Position numbers and translations under genes: made by a program. The notes beneath the pieces are model-generated. The model made no database searches, was not told the DNA's origin, and worked only from the letters and a program-made list of their open reading frames with translations. Positions 9,277 to 17,692 of a stretch of DNA of 64,000 nucleotides are shown piece after piece; the first letter of the stretch is position 1; every line of letters starts with the position of its first letter. The stretch spans positions 183,492-247,491 of the forward strand of contig CAYMZZ010000008.1 of assembly GCA_964395095.1 (NCBI GenBank), read 5' to 3'. Origin of the DNA: CAYMZZ01 sp964395095. GTDB lineage: Bacteria > Bacteroidota > Bacteroidia > Chitinophagales > Chitinophagaceae.

Positions 9277-10350
9277 TCAGGCAATGCTGATGGAGGAATC
9301 AAGATAGACATCCTGAATAGCCTGCAGGATCTGCACGCCTTCCTTCATCGGTCGTTGAAATGCTTTTCGTCCACTAATCAATCCCATGCCGCCGGCTCTT
9401 TTATTGATAACGGCAGTGGTGACCGCCTCAGCCAGATCGCTTTCACCGGATGAAGCGCCTCCCGAATTGATCAAACCGGCACGGCCCATATAGCAATTGG
9501 CAACCTGGTAGCGGCAGAGATCAATCGGATGATCGGAACTCAATTCTGAATACACTCTTTTATCGTGTTTACCGTAAGCTGATTCTTTGGTATTAAGGGC
9601 GAGATAGCCCCCATTGTTTTCAGGCAATTTTTGTTTGATGATATCTGCCTCAATGGTAACACCGAGATGGTTGGCCTGTCCGGTAAGATCGGCTGAAACA
9701 TGGTAGTCCACCCCCTCTTTCTTAAAAGCCGGATTGCGCAGATAACACCAGAGTATGGTGGCCATGCCCAGTTCATGCGCCATTTCAAAAGCACGGCTCA
9801 CTTCCTGTATCTGCCGTGTCGATTCATCACTACCAAAATAAATAGTGGCGCCCACGGCAGCCGCACCCAGGTTCCAACTGGCCCTGATGGAGGCAAACAT
9901 CACCTGGTCGAACTTATTCGGGTAAGTAAGAAATTCATTGTGATTGATCTTTACAATAAAGGGTATGCGGTGCGCATATTTTCTCGACAGCATGCCCAAC
10001 CCGCCATAGGTGGTGGCAACCGCGTTGCAACCGCCTTCCATGGCCAGTTTGATGATATTTTCCGGATCAAAATAGATGGGATTTTTCGCGAAGCTGGCTC
10101 CGCCACTGTGTTCAATACCCTGATCCACGGGTAAAATGGAGAGATAGCCCGTACCACCGAGACGGCCATGATCATACATGGATTGCAGGTTGCGCAATAC
10201 CTGGGGGTTGCGGTCCGAACTCAGCCATACCCTTTCGAGGAAATCGGGACCGGGCAAATGCAAGAGATCCCGCGAAATACACGACGATTTGTGTTCCAGC
10301 AGCCAGGCCGCCTTGTCGCCCAGCAACTGTTCAATCTTGTTCAATGACAT
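9277..10350 (-). CDS. Class I fructose-bisphosphate aldolase (DhnA/FbaB type)
   Basis: A 357-residue cytosolic TIM-barrel enzyme. It shows the family stretches SILPVDQGIEHS near residue 71, ATTYGGLG, FIVKINHNEFLTYPN near residue 131, and GLINSGGASSGESDL near residue 290. It cleaves fructose 1,6-bisphosphate to glyceraldehyde 3-phosphate and dihydroxyacetone phosphate through a lysine Schiff base, without metal. It has its own terminator. A class II (zinc) aldolase gene lies only 1.8 kb further on, so the organism carries both unrelated forms side by side. The gene is divergent from the secreted esterase; the 196 bases between them must hold both promoters, but I could not identify them. Confidence 0.93.
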   Translation of the reverse strand: MSLNKIEQLLGDKAAWLLEHKSSCISRDLLHLPGPDFLERVWLSSDRNPQVLRNLQSMYDHGRLGGTGYLSILPVDQGIEHSGGASFAKNPIYFDPENIIKLAMEGGCNAVATTYGGLGMLSRKYAHRIPFIVKINHNEFLTYPNKFDQVMFASIRASWNLGAAAVGATIYFGSDESTRQIQEVSRAFEMAHELGMATILWCYLRNPAFKKEGVDYHVSADLTGQANHLGVTIEADIIKQKLPENNGGYLALNTKESAYGKHDKRVYSELSSDHPIDLCRYQVANCYMGRAGLINSGGASSGESDLAEAVTTAVINKRAGGMGLISGRKAFQRPMKEGVQILQAIQDVYLDSSISIA

Positions 10351-10546
10351 GGTTTGATGATTTTGGTAAGCAATCGTTTAAAACGAACAATTGTTCGCAA
10401 ATGTAAAGCGTTTTTACCAAAACAGGTTCTACCAGGTAAGCGGAGCCACCCGTATCAAAAAGGAATCAATCCGCGCAGCAAAACAGGCAATTCAAACAAG
10501 TTCCTAAGCGCATCCAGTAGCCTCATGGTATTTTTAAAATAAAACG

Positions 10547-12016
10547 ATGGCACGGCCTTCCATTATACTGCTCTTCCTTGTTGTAATTATCACCGGTGTT
10601 TCGGCGCAGCCTTTGAAGATTTTTGTGCACCTCGACAGTGCCATTCAGGATTCGCTGACCGGTCGGCTCTATATCTTTTCGCAGCCGGATACCAGCAAGC
10701 CGGTAATGGATCCTGATCCTTTCCATCCCTCACCCACCTTTCACCAGGATCTAAAGGATTGGAAGGCGGGAACCGTGCAGGTATTTGAAGGAAAGGAGGC
10801 GGGTTATCCCGGCTCATTGGCACAAATAAAGCCAGGCTGGTACAAGTTTTCGGCCGTCATGGATGTGAATACGGAGGAAAGAAGCAACACAATGGCGCCG
10901 CACAATCTGTATGCGCGCAGAGATGCAAAAGTGGAAATCAGGGAAGGTGAAAAGAAGGAAATTCATCTTTATATCAACAGCCGGTTTGGGGAGCGCCCGT
11001 TTCGGGAAACGCCCACGGTAAAGCTGGCCGTGATGCGCAGCGAATTATTATCGCGTTTTCATGGCCGAACCGTACAGGTGAAAGGGGCAGTAATACTTCC
11101 GCCATCCTATTATACCGACAGCACCCGGCGCTTTCCGGTTGTATACATCATTCCGGGCTGGGGCGGCACGCACTACGACGCTTTGCAAAAGTTTGCCACC
11201 GACCGTTATGGTGTGGGTATGGGAAAGGAAAAAATTTATGTGTACCTGAATCCTGAAACGCAAACGCCTTTTGGGCTGCATGCTTTTGTGGATTCGCGTG
11301 TTAATGGCCCCTGGGGTAAAGCGCTGGTGACAGAGTTTCGCTCCTGGCTGGCATCAGGTTACCGGATCACGAATAATACCGCACATCATTTTGTGGTGGG
11401 TCAAAGTTCCGGTGGATACGCCGCCCTCTGGCTCCAGATGCATTATCCCGATTCCTTTGGGGCCTGCTGGGCCGTATCGCCCGACCCTGTCGACTTCAGC
11501 AATTTTACGGGTGTAAATATTTATGAGAAAAATGCCAATATCTTTTACGATGCGGCAGGTAAGGAGCGGCCTTTCTTTTTTGTGGAAGGGAAGCCATTGT
11601 CCACCACAAAGAAGTTTATGCAGTTTGAAGATTTCATGGGCGATGGGGGGCAAATGCAGTCCTTCGAGGCCGAGTTTGGCGTTCGCGACAAGGACGGTAA
11701 ACCAGCCCGGATTTTCGACCGGCAAACCGGCAAACTAAATGCGAAGCTGGTGAAGAAATGGGAGGCTTATGATCTGGGCAAATTGCTCCTGAAAAATAAA
11801 AGCAACCTTATAAAAAACGCCTCGAAGATGCATGTATTTGCGGGAGCGGAGGATAATTTTTTATTGCAAAAATCGGTTGAAGCATTTGCAGCAAAAGCCA
11901 GGCAGGCAGGTATTCCGCTGGTAGCTGAACTGATCCCCGGTGCCAACCACTGGACCGTTTGGAACAAAGAATTCACAGAAAGAATGCAAAGGGAATTGGA
12001 TAGCCGATTGCAATAA
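10547..12016 (+). CDS. Secreted esterase/alpha-beta hydrolase (esterase D / PHB-depolymerase-like)
   Basis: A 489-residue protein with a signal peptide (cleavage near VSAQ, residue 21). The N-terminal half (to about residue 165) is a beta-rich region without a name I can give. The C-terminal half is an alpha/beta hydrolase: IIPGWGG supplies the oxyanion region, GQSSGGYAALW holds the nucleophile serine near residue 286, and GANHWTVW holds the catalytic His near residue 468. An Asp in the stretch around GAEDNF would complete the triad. It most resembles the putative-esterase (Fes/EstD) group. The natural ester is unknown. Confidence 0.82.
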   Translation: MARPSIILLFLVVIITGVSAQPLKIFVHLDSAIQDSLTGRLYIFSQPDTSKPVMDPDPFHPSPTFHQDLKDWKAGTVQVFEGKEAGYPGSLAQIKPGWYKFSAVMDVNTEERSNTMAPHNLYARRDAKVEIREGEKKEIHLYINSRFGERPFRETPTVKLAVMRSELLSRFHGRTVQVKGAVILPPSYYTDSTRRFPVVYIIPGWGGTHYDALQKFATDRYGVGMGKEKIYVYLNPETQTPFGLHAFVDSRVNGPWGKALVTEFRSWLASGYRITNNTAHHFVVGQSSGGYAALWLQMHYPDSFGACWAVSPDPVDFSNFTGVNIYEKNANIFYDAAGKERPFFFVEGKPLSTTKKFMQFEDFMGDGGQMQSFEAEFGVRDKDGKPARIFDRQTGKLNAKLVKKWEAYDLGKLLLKNKSNLIKNASKMHVFAGAEDNFLLQKSVEAFAAKARQAGIPLVAELIPGANHWTVWNKEFTERMQRELDSRLQ

Positions 12017-12020
12017 ATGA

Positions 12021-12092
12021 GAGTTTAAAGTTTAGGGGTTAAAGTTTAAGGCAAAAATTAAACCTTAAACCTTAAACCCTAAACCTTAAACC
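12021..12092. repeat. Inverted heptamer array (AAACCTT type) between convergent genes
   Basis: The left arm (12021-12051) is made of GTTTAAR-type 7-mers. The right arm (12058-12092) is five near-perfect TTAAACC units. The arms pair with about four mismatches over 31 positions, across a loop of fewer than ten bases. The array begins five bases after the esterase stop codon and ends 10 bases before the class II aldolase stop codon, so it may end both transcripts. Confidence 0.8.
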
Positions 12093-12102
12093 AAAAAACG
12101 TT

Positions 12103-13173
12103 TTAACCGTTTCTGCCAATACAATTCAAATCCTCAAACGCCTGCTCAAGTCGCTTGATAAATGTTTCTTCGCCCTTGCGAAGCCATACTCGGGGATCGT
12201 AATATTTTTTGTTGGGCTTATCTTCTCCTTCGGGATTGCCTAATTGCCCCTGCAGGTAGCCTTCATGTTTTTTGTAATTGTCGAGCACTCCTTCCCAAAA
12301 AGCCCATTGCAGGTCGGTATCAATATTCATTTTGATGGCCCCATACCCAATGGCTTCGCGGATCTGATGCTGCGGCGAGCCGCTGCCTCCATGAAACACG
12401 AAATATACGGGCTTGGGATCGGCCGTGTTGAACTTCTTGGCGATATACTCCTGGCTATTGTGGAGGATCACAGGACGAAGCTCAACATTACCAGGCTTGT
12501 ACACTCCGTGTACATTCCCAAATGCCGCGGCCACGGTAAAGCGTTCTCCCACTTTTTTCAACTCGGTGTAAGCATGAGCCACATCTTCCGGTTGGGTATA
12601 AAGCTTGGAATTTTCCACATCGGTGTTGTCAACACCATCTTCCTCACCACCGGTAACACCCAGTTCAATCTCAATACCCATACCCAGCGGTTGCATACGC
12701 TGGTAATAGGCTACTGAAGTGCTGATATTTTCTTCGAGGCTCTCTTCGCTGAGGTCGAGCATATGCGAGCTGAAGAGAGGCTGTTTCTTTTCTTTGAAAA
12801 ATTGTTCCCCTGCGTCGATCAGTCCGCTGATCCAGGGCAGCCATTTTTTCGAGGCATGGTCGGTATGCAAAACCACCGGCACGCCATAGTATTGAGCCAC
12901 ATTATGGATATGCAGGGCGCCAGAAATGGCACCTGCTATATTGGCCTGCAGTTTATCGTTGGGCATTCCCTTGCCTGCGATGAATTGGGCGCCCCCGTTT
13001 GAAAACTGGATAATCACAGGTGAGTTCACCTTAGCGGCCGTTTCCAGGGTAGCATTAATGCTGTTGGTGCCGATGGTGTTTACGGCAGGGAGGGCAAATT
13101 GGTTTTCCTTGGCATCCTGATAGAGAGCAGTCAGATCATCGCCAAACAATACTCCGGCTTTGTACTTTTTCAT
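12103..13173 (-). CDS. fbaA: Class II fructose-bisphosphate aldolase (FbaA type)
   Basis: A 356-residue zinc-dependent aldolase, close to the 358 residues of the E. coli enzyme. Metal and active-site motifs are seen in HTDHASKKWLPW (near residue 110), FGNVHGVYKPGN and YFVFHGGSGSPQHQI. It catalyses the same glycolytic and gluconeogenic step as the class I enzyme upstream. The frame is open for 16 more codons, but the ATG at 13173 (MKKYKAGVLFGDD) matches the family start. It ends in a GRNG tail next to the heptamer array. Upstream is the BtuF-type gene on the same strand, 111 bases away. Confidence 0.94.
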   Translation of the reverse strand: MKKYKAGVLFGDDLTALYQDAKENQFALPAVNTIGTNSINATLETAAKVNSPVIIQFSNGGAQFIAGKGMPNDKLQANIAGAISGALHIHNVAQYYGVPVVLHTDHASKKWLPWISGLIDAGEQFFKEKKQPLFSSHMLDLSEESLEENISTSVAYYQRMQPLGMGIEIELGVTGGEEDGVDNTDVENSKLYTQPEDVAHAYTELKKVGERFTVAAAFGNVHGVYKPGNVELRPVILHNSQEYIAKKFNTADPKPVYFVFHGGSGSPQHQIREAIGYGAIKMNIDTDLQWAFWEGVLDNYKKHEGYLQGQLGNPEGEDKPNKKYYDPRVWLRKGEETFIKRLEQAFEDLNCIGRNG

Positions 13174-13284
13174 GTAAGCAGTGCATCTTTTAATGAATGA
13201 TAAAAAGGGGTTGGCAGGCATACAATCGTTAAGCGCCGCTAATATACTCCATTTGACCTTTCAAAATCAACATTTTACTACTGG

Positions 13285-14124
13285 CTATCGTTCGTTAATC
13301 TTAGTCAGTATTTCTGTCCAAAGCCGCCTGAATCCCTGTAAAATCTGCAAGGGTCGGCTACCATACCAGGAAAATAGTTCACCATCGGCGGGAATAATCA
13401 GTGATTGGGGAAGCAGGGTCTGAATCTCTTCATGATGAAGGGGCTTAAAAGGGTAGGGCTCCGAGGATAACATAACTATGTCGGGCGGATTGGACTGCAA
13501 TTGCTGCAAGTCAAGTTCCGGATACCGTTGTGACTCGCCCATAAAATTCCGGAATCCGGCCAGTTGCAGGAGGCTATGGATATAAGTATCGCTGCCCACC
13601 GACATATAGGGCTGGCGCCAGATCAGGTAAACTACGGAGGGATTATTGGCAAAAGGAAAATCGGATGAAGACCGGATTTGTTGCCATTCATTTTGCCAGG
13701 CAGCAACAGCGCCCTCTATTTGCATCACTATCTCCCTGGCTCTACTGCTACGGCCGGTCAGTTTGCCAATGCTGAGCACAGCATCCTTATTTTCTTCAAG
13801 GCTGGCAATTTCACTGGTGTAAACCGGGATATTGGTGCGCAAGGCAAGGATATCTTCTTTCCGGTTTTCTTCCCGGTTGGCGATGATAAGATCCGGCTCT
13901 AAAAGCCGGATACGTTCGAGATGGGGATTCTTGGTGCCACCCACTCTTGTTTTGCTGCGAAACCAATGATCAGGGTGAATGCAAAATTTACTTATACCAC
14001 ATACTTCTTCCTCAAGGCCCAGGTCGTATAACAATTCAGTGAGCGAAGGCACCAGCGAAATGATTCGCCGGGCAGGATGGGCTAAAGAAATGGTAAAACC
14101 GGAAGGGTCAGTGCAAATGAGCAT
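13285..14124 (-). CDS. BtuF/FecB-type metal-chelate binding protein without signal peptide
   Basis: A 279-residue protein with the helical-backbone substrate-binding fold: RIISLVPSLTELLYDLGLEEEVCGIS near residue 20, LEPDLIIANREENRKEDI near residue 77, then a long helix, and a C-terminal lobe with PPDIVMLSSEPYPF. These are the signatures of cobalamin- or siderophore-binding components of ABC importers. Unlike exported members it begins directly with the fold (MLICTDPSGF), with no signal peptide or lipobox, and no permease or ATPase gene is adjacent. A cytosolic role, for example in corrinoid handling, is possible but unproved. Confidence 0.75.
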   Translation of the reverse strand: MLICTDPSGFTISLAHPARRIISLVPSLTELLYDLGLEEEVCGISKFCIHPDHWFRSKTRVGGTKNPHLERIRLLEPDLIIANREENRKEDILALRTNIPVYTSEIASLEENKDAVLSIGKLTGRSSRAREIVMQIEGAVAAWQNEWQQIRSSSDFPFANNPSVVYLIWRQPYMSVGSDTYIHSLLQLAGFRNFMGESQRYPELDLQQLQSNPPDIVMLSSEPYPFKPLHHEEIQTLLPQSLIIPADGELFSWYGSRPLQILQGFRRLWTEILTKINER

Positions 14125-14304
14125 GCGCAGTGAAAAAATGGGTCACTGCAATATAGGAGGCTTTGTTGTAAAAAAGGAAAAAGGATAAGGCGGGGGAGAA
14201 GATCACCGCGCCTCCTGCTAAGCTTTTCATCGGGACGATTTAAAGATTAGCAGGAGGGTTCCGGACTAATAACTTTTCATGGATTTGGACACGGTGACAC
14301 TTGC

Positions 14305-14515
14305 GTGTTTTTCAAGGAATCGGATTGGATCGGTTTTTCGGATCTTGGATCTTGGATTTTGGTTTTTCGAATCTTGGATCTTGGATTTTGGTTTTTCAGG
14401 ACTTGGTGGTTTTTCAGGACTTGGTGGTTTTTCTAAGGATCAGGATCTAAACGGGACGGTTTTTCAGGATTTAAAAAAATAGAAGTTGACTGATACTGGA
14501 CTTTACTGGTTTTTC
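14305..14515. repeat. Array of GGATYTT / GGTTTTTC repeats in a 750-bp gene-free region
   Basis: GGTTTTTC occurs exactly at 14332, 14361, 14390, 14408, 14426, 14458 and 14508, with a degenerate copy at 14306. The spacings 29, 29, 18 and 18 come from two tandem duplications: a 29-base unit containing GGATCTT-GGATCTT-GGATTTT-GGTTTTT (four 7-mers plus one base), and an 18-base unit AGGACTTGGTGGTTTTTC. No inverted partner is visible. The rest of the gap between 14125 and 14875 holds only the AACTTA-type inverted array and otherwise nothing I recognise. A 67-codon open frame across the array has a repetitive F/G/L/D sequence and is not convincing. Confidence 0.8.
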
Positions 14516-14723
14516 AACGGATTGGGGTTTCAAATAGGTTATTGGACGGCATTTTCGGTTAAACAAGGATTGGATCTGGATTGATTAGCTATCAATCAAC
14601 TTCTGCAACAAAAATAATTGACGTACCCTTAACAAAATAGAGCAAAACCACCCCATTATTTTTTACAGTATTTCCTGCATTGGTAGTAAGAAAGCGATAG
14701 TAATTCTACGTTAGGGAGAGTTG

Positions 14724-14865
14724 TAAGTTGTAAGTTTTAAGTTTTAAGTGCTGGGTTCCCAAAACAAATAACCCACTGGATCATATTTAGAGTTAGGCTG
14801 CTGGAGTTGTTTGGAGGTAAACACAACCGATAGCCAACTACTTAAAACTTAAAACTTACAACTTA
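14724..14865. repeat. Inverted heptamer array with a perfect 26-bp stem
   Basis: The arm 14724-14749 (TAAGTTG-TAAGTTT-TAAGTTT-TAAGT) is an exact reverse complement of 14840-14865. The spacer is 90 bases. Further degenerate units extend the right side to 14876, touching the stop codon (14876-14878) of the synthase gene. It lies 3' of that gene, between two genes of the same strand. Confidence 0.88.
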
Positions 14866-14875
14866 AAACTCAAAA

Positions 14876-16231
14876 CTACCCCATTGCCTGCAGCACATCA
14901 TATTTGGTAACAATATGAAAATTGCCCGCTTCATCTTTGGCCAGCACCGCACCATTGTCGCGGTTGATGAGTCGGCTGAGCTTCTCTACGGGCGTGTCGA
15001 AGGCAACAAGAGGAAGCGCAGGCTCCAGCACTTCCTGCACCGTAGCCTGTTTGATATCGGGATTCTCGAAGATTTTCTGGAATAGACCGGTTTCGCTGAT
15101 GGTACCCATTATGCCATCGCCATTCATGACGGGCACCTGTTCAATATCATATTTTTTCATCAGTTCCACGGTTTCCGCCACGGTTTGTTCCGGCCCAACT
15201 GTTATCAGTCGCTTGGCACCCCGGGCGCTCACCACATCGCGAAATGTTTTCACTTCCAGAAACCCACGTTCAATCATCCACTGGTCGTTATAGATCTTGC
15301 CCACATAGCGGCTGCCATGGTCGTGAAAAATACAAACCACCAGGTCGTCCTTCTTCAGGCGATTTCGCAATTGCAGCAAACCCTGGAAGCAACTGCCGGC
15401 ACTATACCCACAAAACAGCCCTTCTTCCTTGGCCAGCCTGCGTGCCATGATGGCGCCGTCCTTATCCGTTACCTGCTCAAAATGATCAATCACGCGCATA
15501 TCATAGTTGGCGGGCACAAAGTCTTCGCCGAATCCTTCGCTGATATAGGGATGAACTTCGTTCATATCCACTTCGCCGGTGCGGAAATATTTGGTGAGCA
15601 GCGATCCAAATACATCAATCGCCCAGATTTGTATATTCGGATTCATTTCTTTCAGGTACTGGGCCGTGCCGGTAATGGTGCCACCCGTTCCGGCCGTGCA
15701 TACGAGGTGCGTAATCTTACCGTCCGTTTGCTTCCAGATTTCCGGGCCGGTGCTTTCATAGTGTGCGAGGCGGTTGGCCAGGTTATCATATTGATTGAAA
15801 TGATAGGAATTAGGTATCTCCTGCGCGAGACGCTTGGCTACACTGTAATAACTCCTCGGATCCTCGGGCATTACATTGGTGGGACATACAATTACTTCTG
15901 CGCCCACGGCCTTCAGGATATCTGCTTTTTCCTTGGATTGCTTATCGGTGGTAACAAAAATGCACTTGTAGCCTTTTACCACGGCGGCCAGGGCCAGCCC
16001 CATACCCGTATTGCCGCTGGTACATTCAATGATGGTACCACCGGGCTTTAACCTGCCTTCCCTTTCGGCCACTTCCACCATTTTCAGCGCCATGCGATCC
16101 TTGATGGAATTGCCCGGATTAAAATAATCTACCTTGGCGAGCACCATGCAGGGAAAATCTTTCGCAACTTTGTTGAGGCGAATCATGGGCGTATTGCCGA
16201 TAGTTTCTAAAATATTCTGCTTGATATCCAT
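14876..16231 (-). CDS. PLP-dependent beta-synthase with C-terminal CBS pair (cystathionine beta-synthase-like)
   Basis: A 451-residue cytosolic enzyme. Residues 1-320 are a fold-type II PLP enzyme: ETIGNTPMIRLN, the Schiff-base lysine in NPGNSIKDR near residue 44, the substrate loop TSGNTGMGLA and the phosphate-binding GTGGTITGTA. Residues from about 335 to 450 form two CBS motifs (EQVPVMNGDGIMGTISE and NGAVLAKDEAGNFHIVTKYDV). This architecture is that of cystathionine beta-synthase, which condenses serine or O-acetylserine with homocysteine; the CBS pair often senses adenosyl compounds. Cysteine synthase activity cannot be excluded. The stop codon touches a heptamer array. Confidence 0.9.
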   Translation of the reverse strand: MDIKQNILETIGNTPMIRLNKVAKDFPCMVLAKVDYFNPGNSIKDRMALKMVEVAEREGRLKPGGTIIECTSGNTGMGLALAAVVKGYKCIFVTTDKQSKEKADILKAVGAEVIVCPTNVMPEDPRSYYSVAKRLAQEIPNSYHFNQYDNLANRLAHYESTGPEIWKQTDGKITHLVCTAGTGGTITGTAQYLKEMNPNIQIWAIDVFGSLLTKYFRTGEVDMNEVHPYISEGFGEDFVPANYDMRVIDHFEQVTDKDGAIMARRLAKEEGLFCGYSAGSCFQGLLQLRNRLKKDDLVVCIFHDHGSRYVGKIYNDQWMIERGFLEVKTFRDVVSARGAKRLITVGPEQTVAETVELMKKYDIEQVPVMNGDGIMGTISETGLFQKIFENPDIKQATVQEVLEPALPLVAFDTPVEKLSRLINRDNGAVLAKDEAGNFHIVTKYDVLQAMG

Positions 16232-16350
16232 AAATACTTACAAGTGTTAGAGTCTGCAAATGTAGCAAATTGCCCCGGGCAAAAGCCGCATAAGCTGGCA
16301 GATGCGCAGGCAGGGTTTCTTGCCTTGAGTTAGAACCCTTTGATAAGGCT

Positions 16351-16456
16351 CATTTGAAAATTTGTAATTCGGTGATTTGTAAATTTATATGAACTTTATA
16401 TATAATTAAATAATAACTCAAATTCCCAAATCCCCAAATTCTCAAATTCCCAAATG
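16351..16456. repeat. Octamer array (CCCAAATT type) upstream of the sigma-factor promoter
   Basis: The right part (16418-16456) is five consecutive 8-mers: CTCAAATT, CCCAAATC, CCCAAATT, CTCAAATT, CCCAAATG. The left part (16351-16386) has degenerate inverse units such as AATTTGTA and ATTTGTAA, so a weak stem is possible. The array ends five bases before the putative ECF promoter. The divergent spacer 16232-16500 holds nothing else I recognise. Confidence 0.75.
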
Positions 16457-16460
16457 TTCC

Positions 16461-16489
16461 CCTGTAACCTCATCGCCTAACAAGTAGTC
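16461..16489 (+). promoter_or_regulatory. Putative ECF-sigma promoter (CCTGTAACC-N14-GTAGTC)
   Basis: CCTGTAACC at 16461-16469 and GTAGTC at 16484-16489 are spaced exactly as in a second site at 17693-17721. The GTAACC element followed about 14-17 bases later by a GTC element is the usual form of an ECF -35/-10 pair. The sigma gene starts at 16501, so the transcript would have almost no leader. Autoregulation is an inference from the matching pair. Confidence 0.6.
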
Positions 16490-16500
16490 TAACCTCATGC

Positions 16501-17082
16501 ATGTCCACTTCAACCTCTGATATCGAGATTATCAGCCTCGTAGTGAAAGGCGATCAGCAGGCCTATGCCCAGTTGGTAGGCCGTTATCAGAATTTTGTTT
16601 TCACGCTTGCCATGCGCATGCTGAAGAACCGGGAAGATGCGGAAGAAGTGGCACAGGATGTATTTGTAAAAGCTTATCGGGCACTGGCCGATTTCAGGGG
16701 GGCGAGCAAGTTCAGCACCTGGCTTTACACGATCGTAAACAGTAGCTGCCTGAGTTTTCTGCGTAAGAAAAAGCAGGAGTTGCATTCGCTGGATAATGAG
16801 CGGGTATTTGAGCAGGCCGATAGCCAGGATTCGGGCATGGCCGCCAACCAGGTGGAGCAGAAATCGAGACAGGTGATGGTCACCAAAGCAATTGCCCTGC
16901 TGGCACCGGATGATGCGGAAATCATTACCCTGTTTTACAAGGCAGAGCAAAGCCTTGAAGAGATCGCGCAGATTTTGGGAATAGAGCCCAATACCGCCAA
17001 AGTGCGGCTGCACCGGGCAAGGACCCGGCTAAAGGAGAAAATGGAAAAGCATTTCAGCAGGGAGTTGAAAGACCTGCATTAA
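16501..17082 (+). CDS. ECF-type RNA polymerase sigma factor (sigma-70 family)
   Basis: A 193-residue protein with the two ECF domains. Region 2 (about residues 22-88) contains YQNFVFTLAMRMLKNREDAEEVAQDVFVKAY and STWLYTIVNSSCLSFLRKKK. Region 4 (about 130-185) contains ALLAPDDAEIITLFYKAEQSLEEIAQILG and the DNA-binding helix NTAKVRLHRARTRLKEKM. It directs RNA polymerase to alternative promoters. An anti-sigma-like membrane protein follows after 17 bases, which is the usual Bacteroidota pairing, and a promoter-like site precedes it. An out-of-frame ATG just upstream (16497) is ignored. Confidence 0.95.
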   Translation: MSTSTSDIEIISLVVKGDQQAYAQLVGRYQNFVFTLAMRMLKNREDAEEVAQDVFVKAYRALADFRGASKFSTWLYTIVNSSCLSFLRKKKQELHSLDNERVFEQADSQDSGMAANQVEQKSRQVMVTKAIALLAPDDAEIITLFYKAEQSLEEIAQILGIEPNTAKVRLHRARTRLKEKMEKHFSRELKDLH

Positions 17083-17099
17083 CCTGTAAATTGAGCACT

Positions 17100-17609
17100 A
17101 TGCATACGGAACAAAACATGGAGGCCCGGCTCTGGGATTACCTGGACGGTCTGAGCGATTCGGCGGAAAAGTCCGTGATAGAGCAACTCATTCGGGATGA
17201 TGCCGAATGGCGGCTGAAATACGAGGAACTGATGGAAGTGAAGCAATTGCTGGTGAGCGATGAGCTGGATGAGCCTTCCATGCGCTTCACAAAAAACGTA
17301 ATGGATGAAATTGCCCGCCAGCATATAGCTCCGGCCACCCGCAGCTATATCAATAAAAACATCATCCGGGGTCTGGCCATTTTCTTCGTGAGTATGATTG
17401 TGGGGTTCCTCGCATACGGGTTTGGTCAGATTGATTTCTCATCTGGCACCGAAACCAAACTCCCGATTGATATCTCCAATTTAAATTACAGTGTCTTCTT
17501 CAACAATAACTATATCAATGCATTCATGATGCTAAATATGATCCTGGGACTATTCCTGCTCGATCAGTATTTGAGCAGCCGGAAGAAGAAATGGGGGAAG
17601 GCAAATTAG
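17100..17609 (+). CDS. Membrane anti-sigma-factor-like protein
   Basis: A 169-residue protein starting MHTEQNMEARLWDYLDG. The cytosolic N-terminus (residues 1-80) resembles anti-sigma domains (a short helix ARLWDYLDGLSD followed by VIEQLIRDDAEWRLKYEEL) but lacks zinc-binding cysteines. Two hydrophobic spans follow, near residues 87-107 and 138-158, separated by a short loop. Position directly after the ECF sigma gene is the main reason for the call. It would hold the sigma factor at the membrane until a signal arrives. The start codon choice is between 17100 and a TTG at 17091. Confidence 0.75.
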   Translation: MHTEQNMEARLWDYLDGLSDSAEKSVIEQLIRDDAEWRLKYEELMEVKQLLVSDELDEPSMRFTKNVMDEIARQHIAPATRSYINKNIIRGLAIFFVSMIVGFLAYGFGQIDFSSGTETKLPIDISNLNYSVFFNNNYINAFMMLNMILGLFLLDQYLSSRKKKWGKAN

Positions 17610-17690
17610 GGAATTTGTGAATTTGTGAACTGGTTTGTAATAAGGTAACCCCCAAATACCCAAATTCACAAATTCCCAAATTCTCAAATT
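17609..17690. repeat. Inverted octamer array within the sigma operon
   Basis: The arm 17609-17625 (GGGAATTTGTGAATTTG) is a perfect reverse complement of 17661-17677, with a 35-base spacer. The right side continues as 8-mers CCCAAATT/CTCAAATT to 17690. The left arm begins on the last base of the anti-sigma stop codon. The array sits directly upstream of the second putative ECF promoter, as the first octamer array does for the first one. Confidence 0.85.
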
Positions 17691-17692
17691 TT

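Noticed and set aside
14279..14482. 67-codon gene across the GGTTTTTC array
   Set aside because: The translation is a low-complexity product of tandem repeats (repeated GF, LGG, ILDLG) with no other support.
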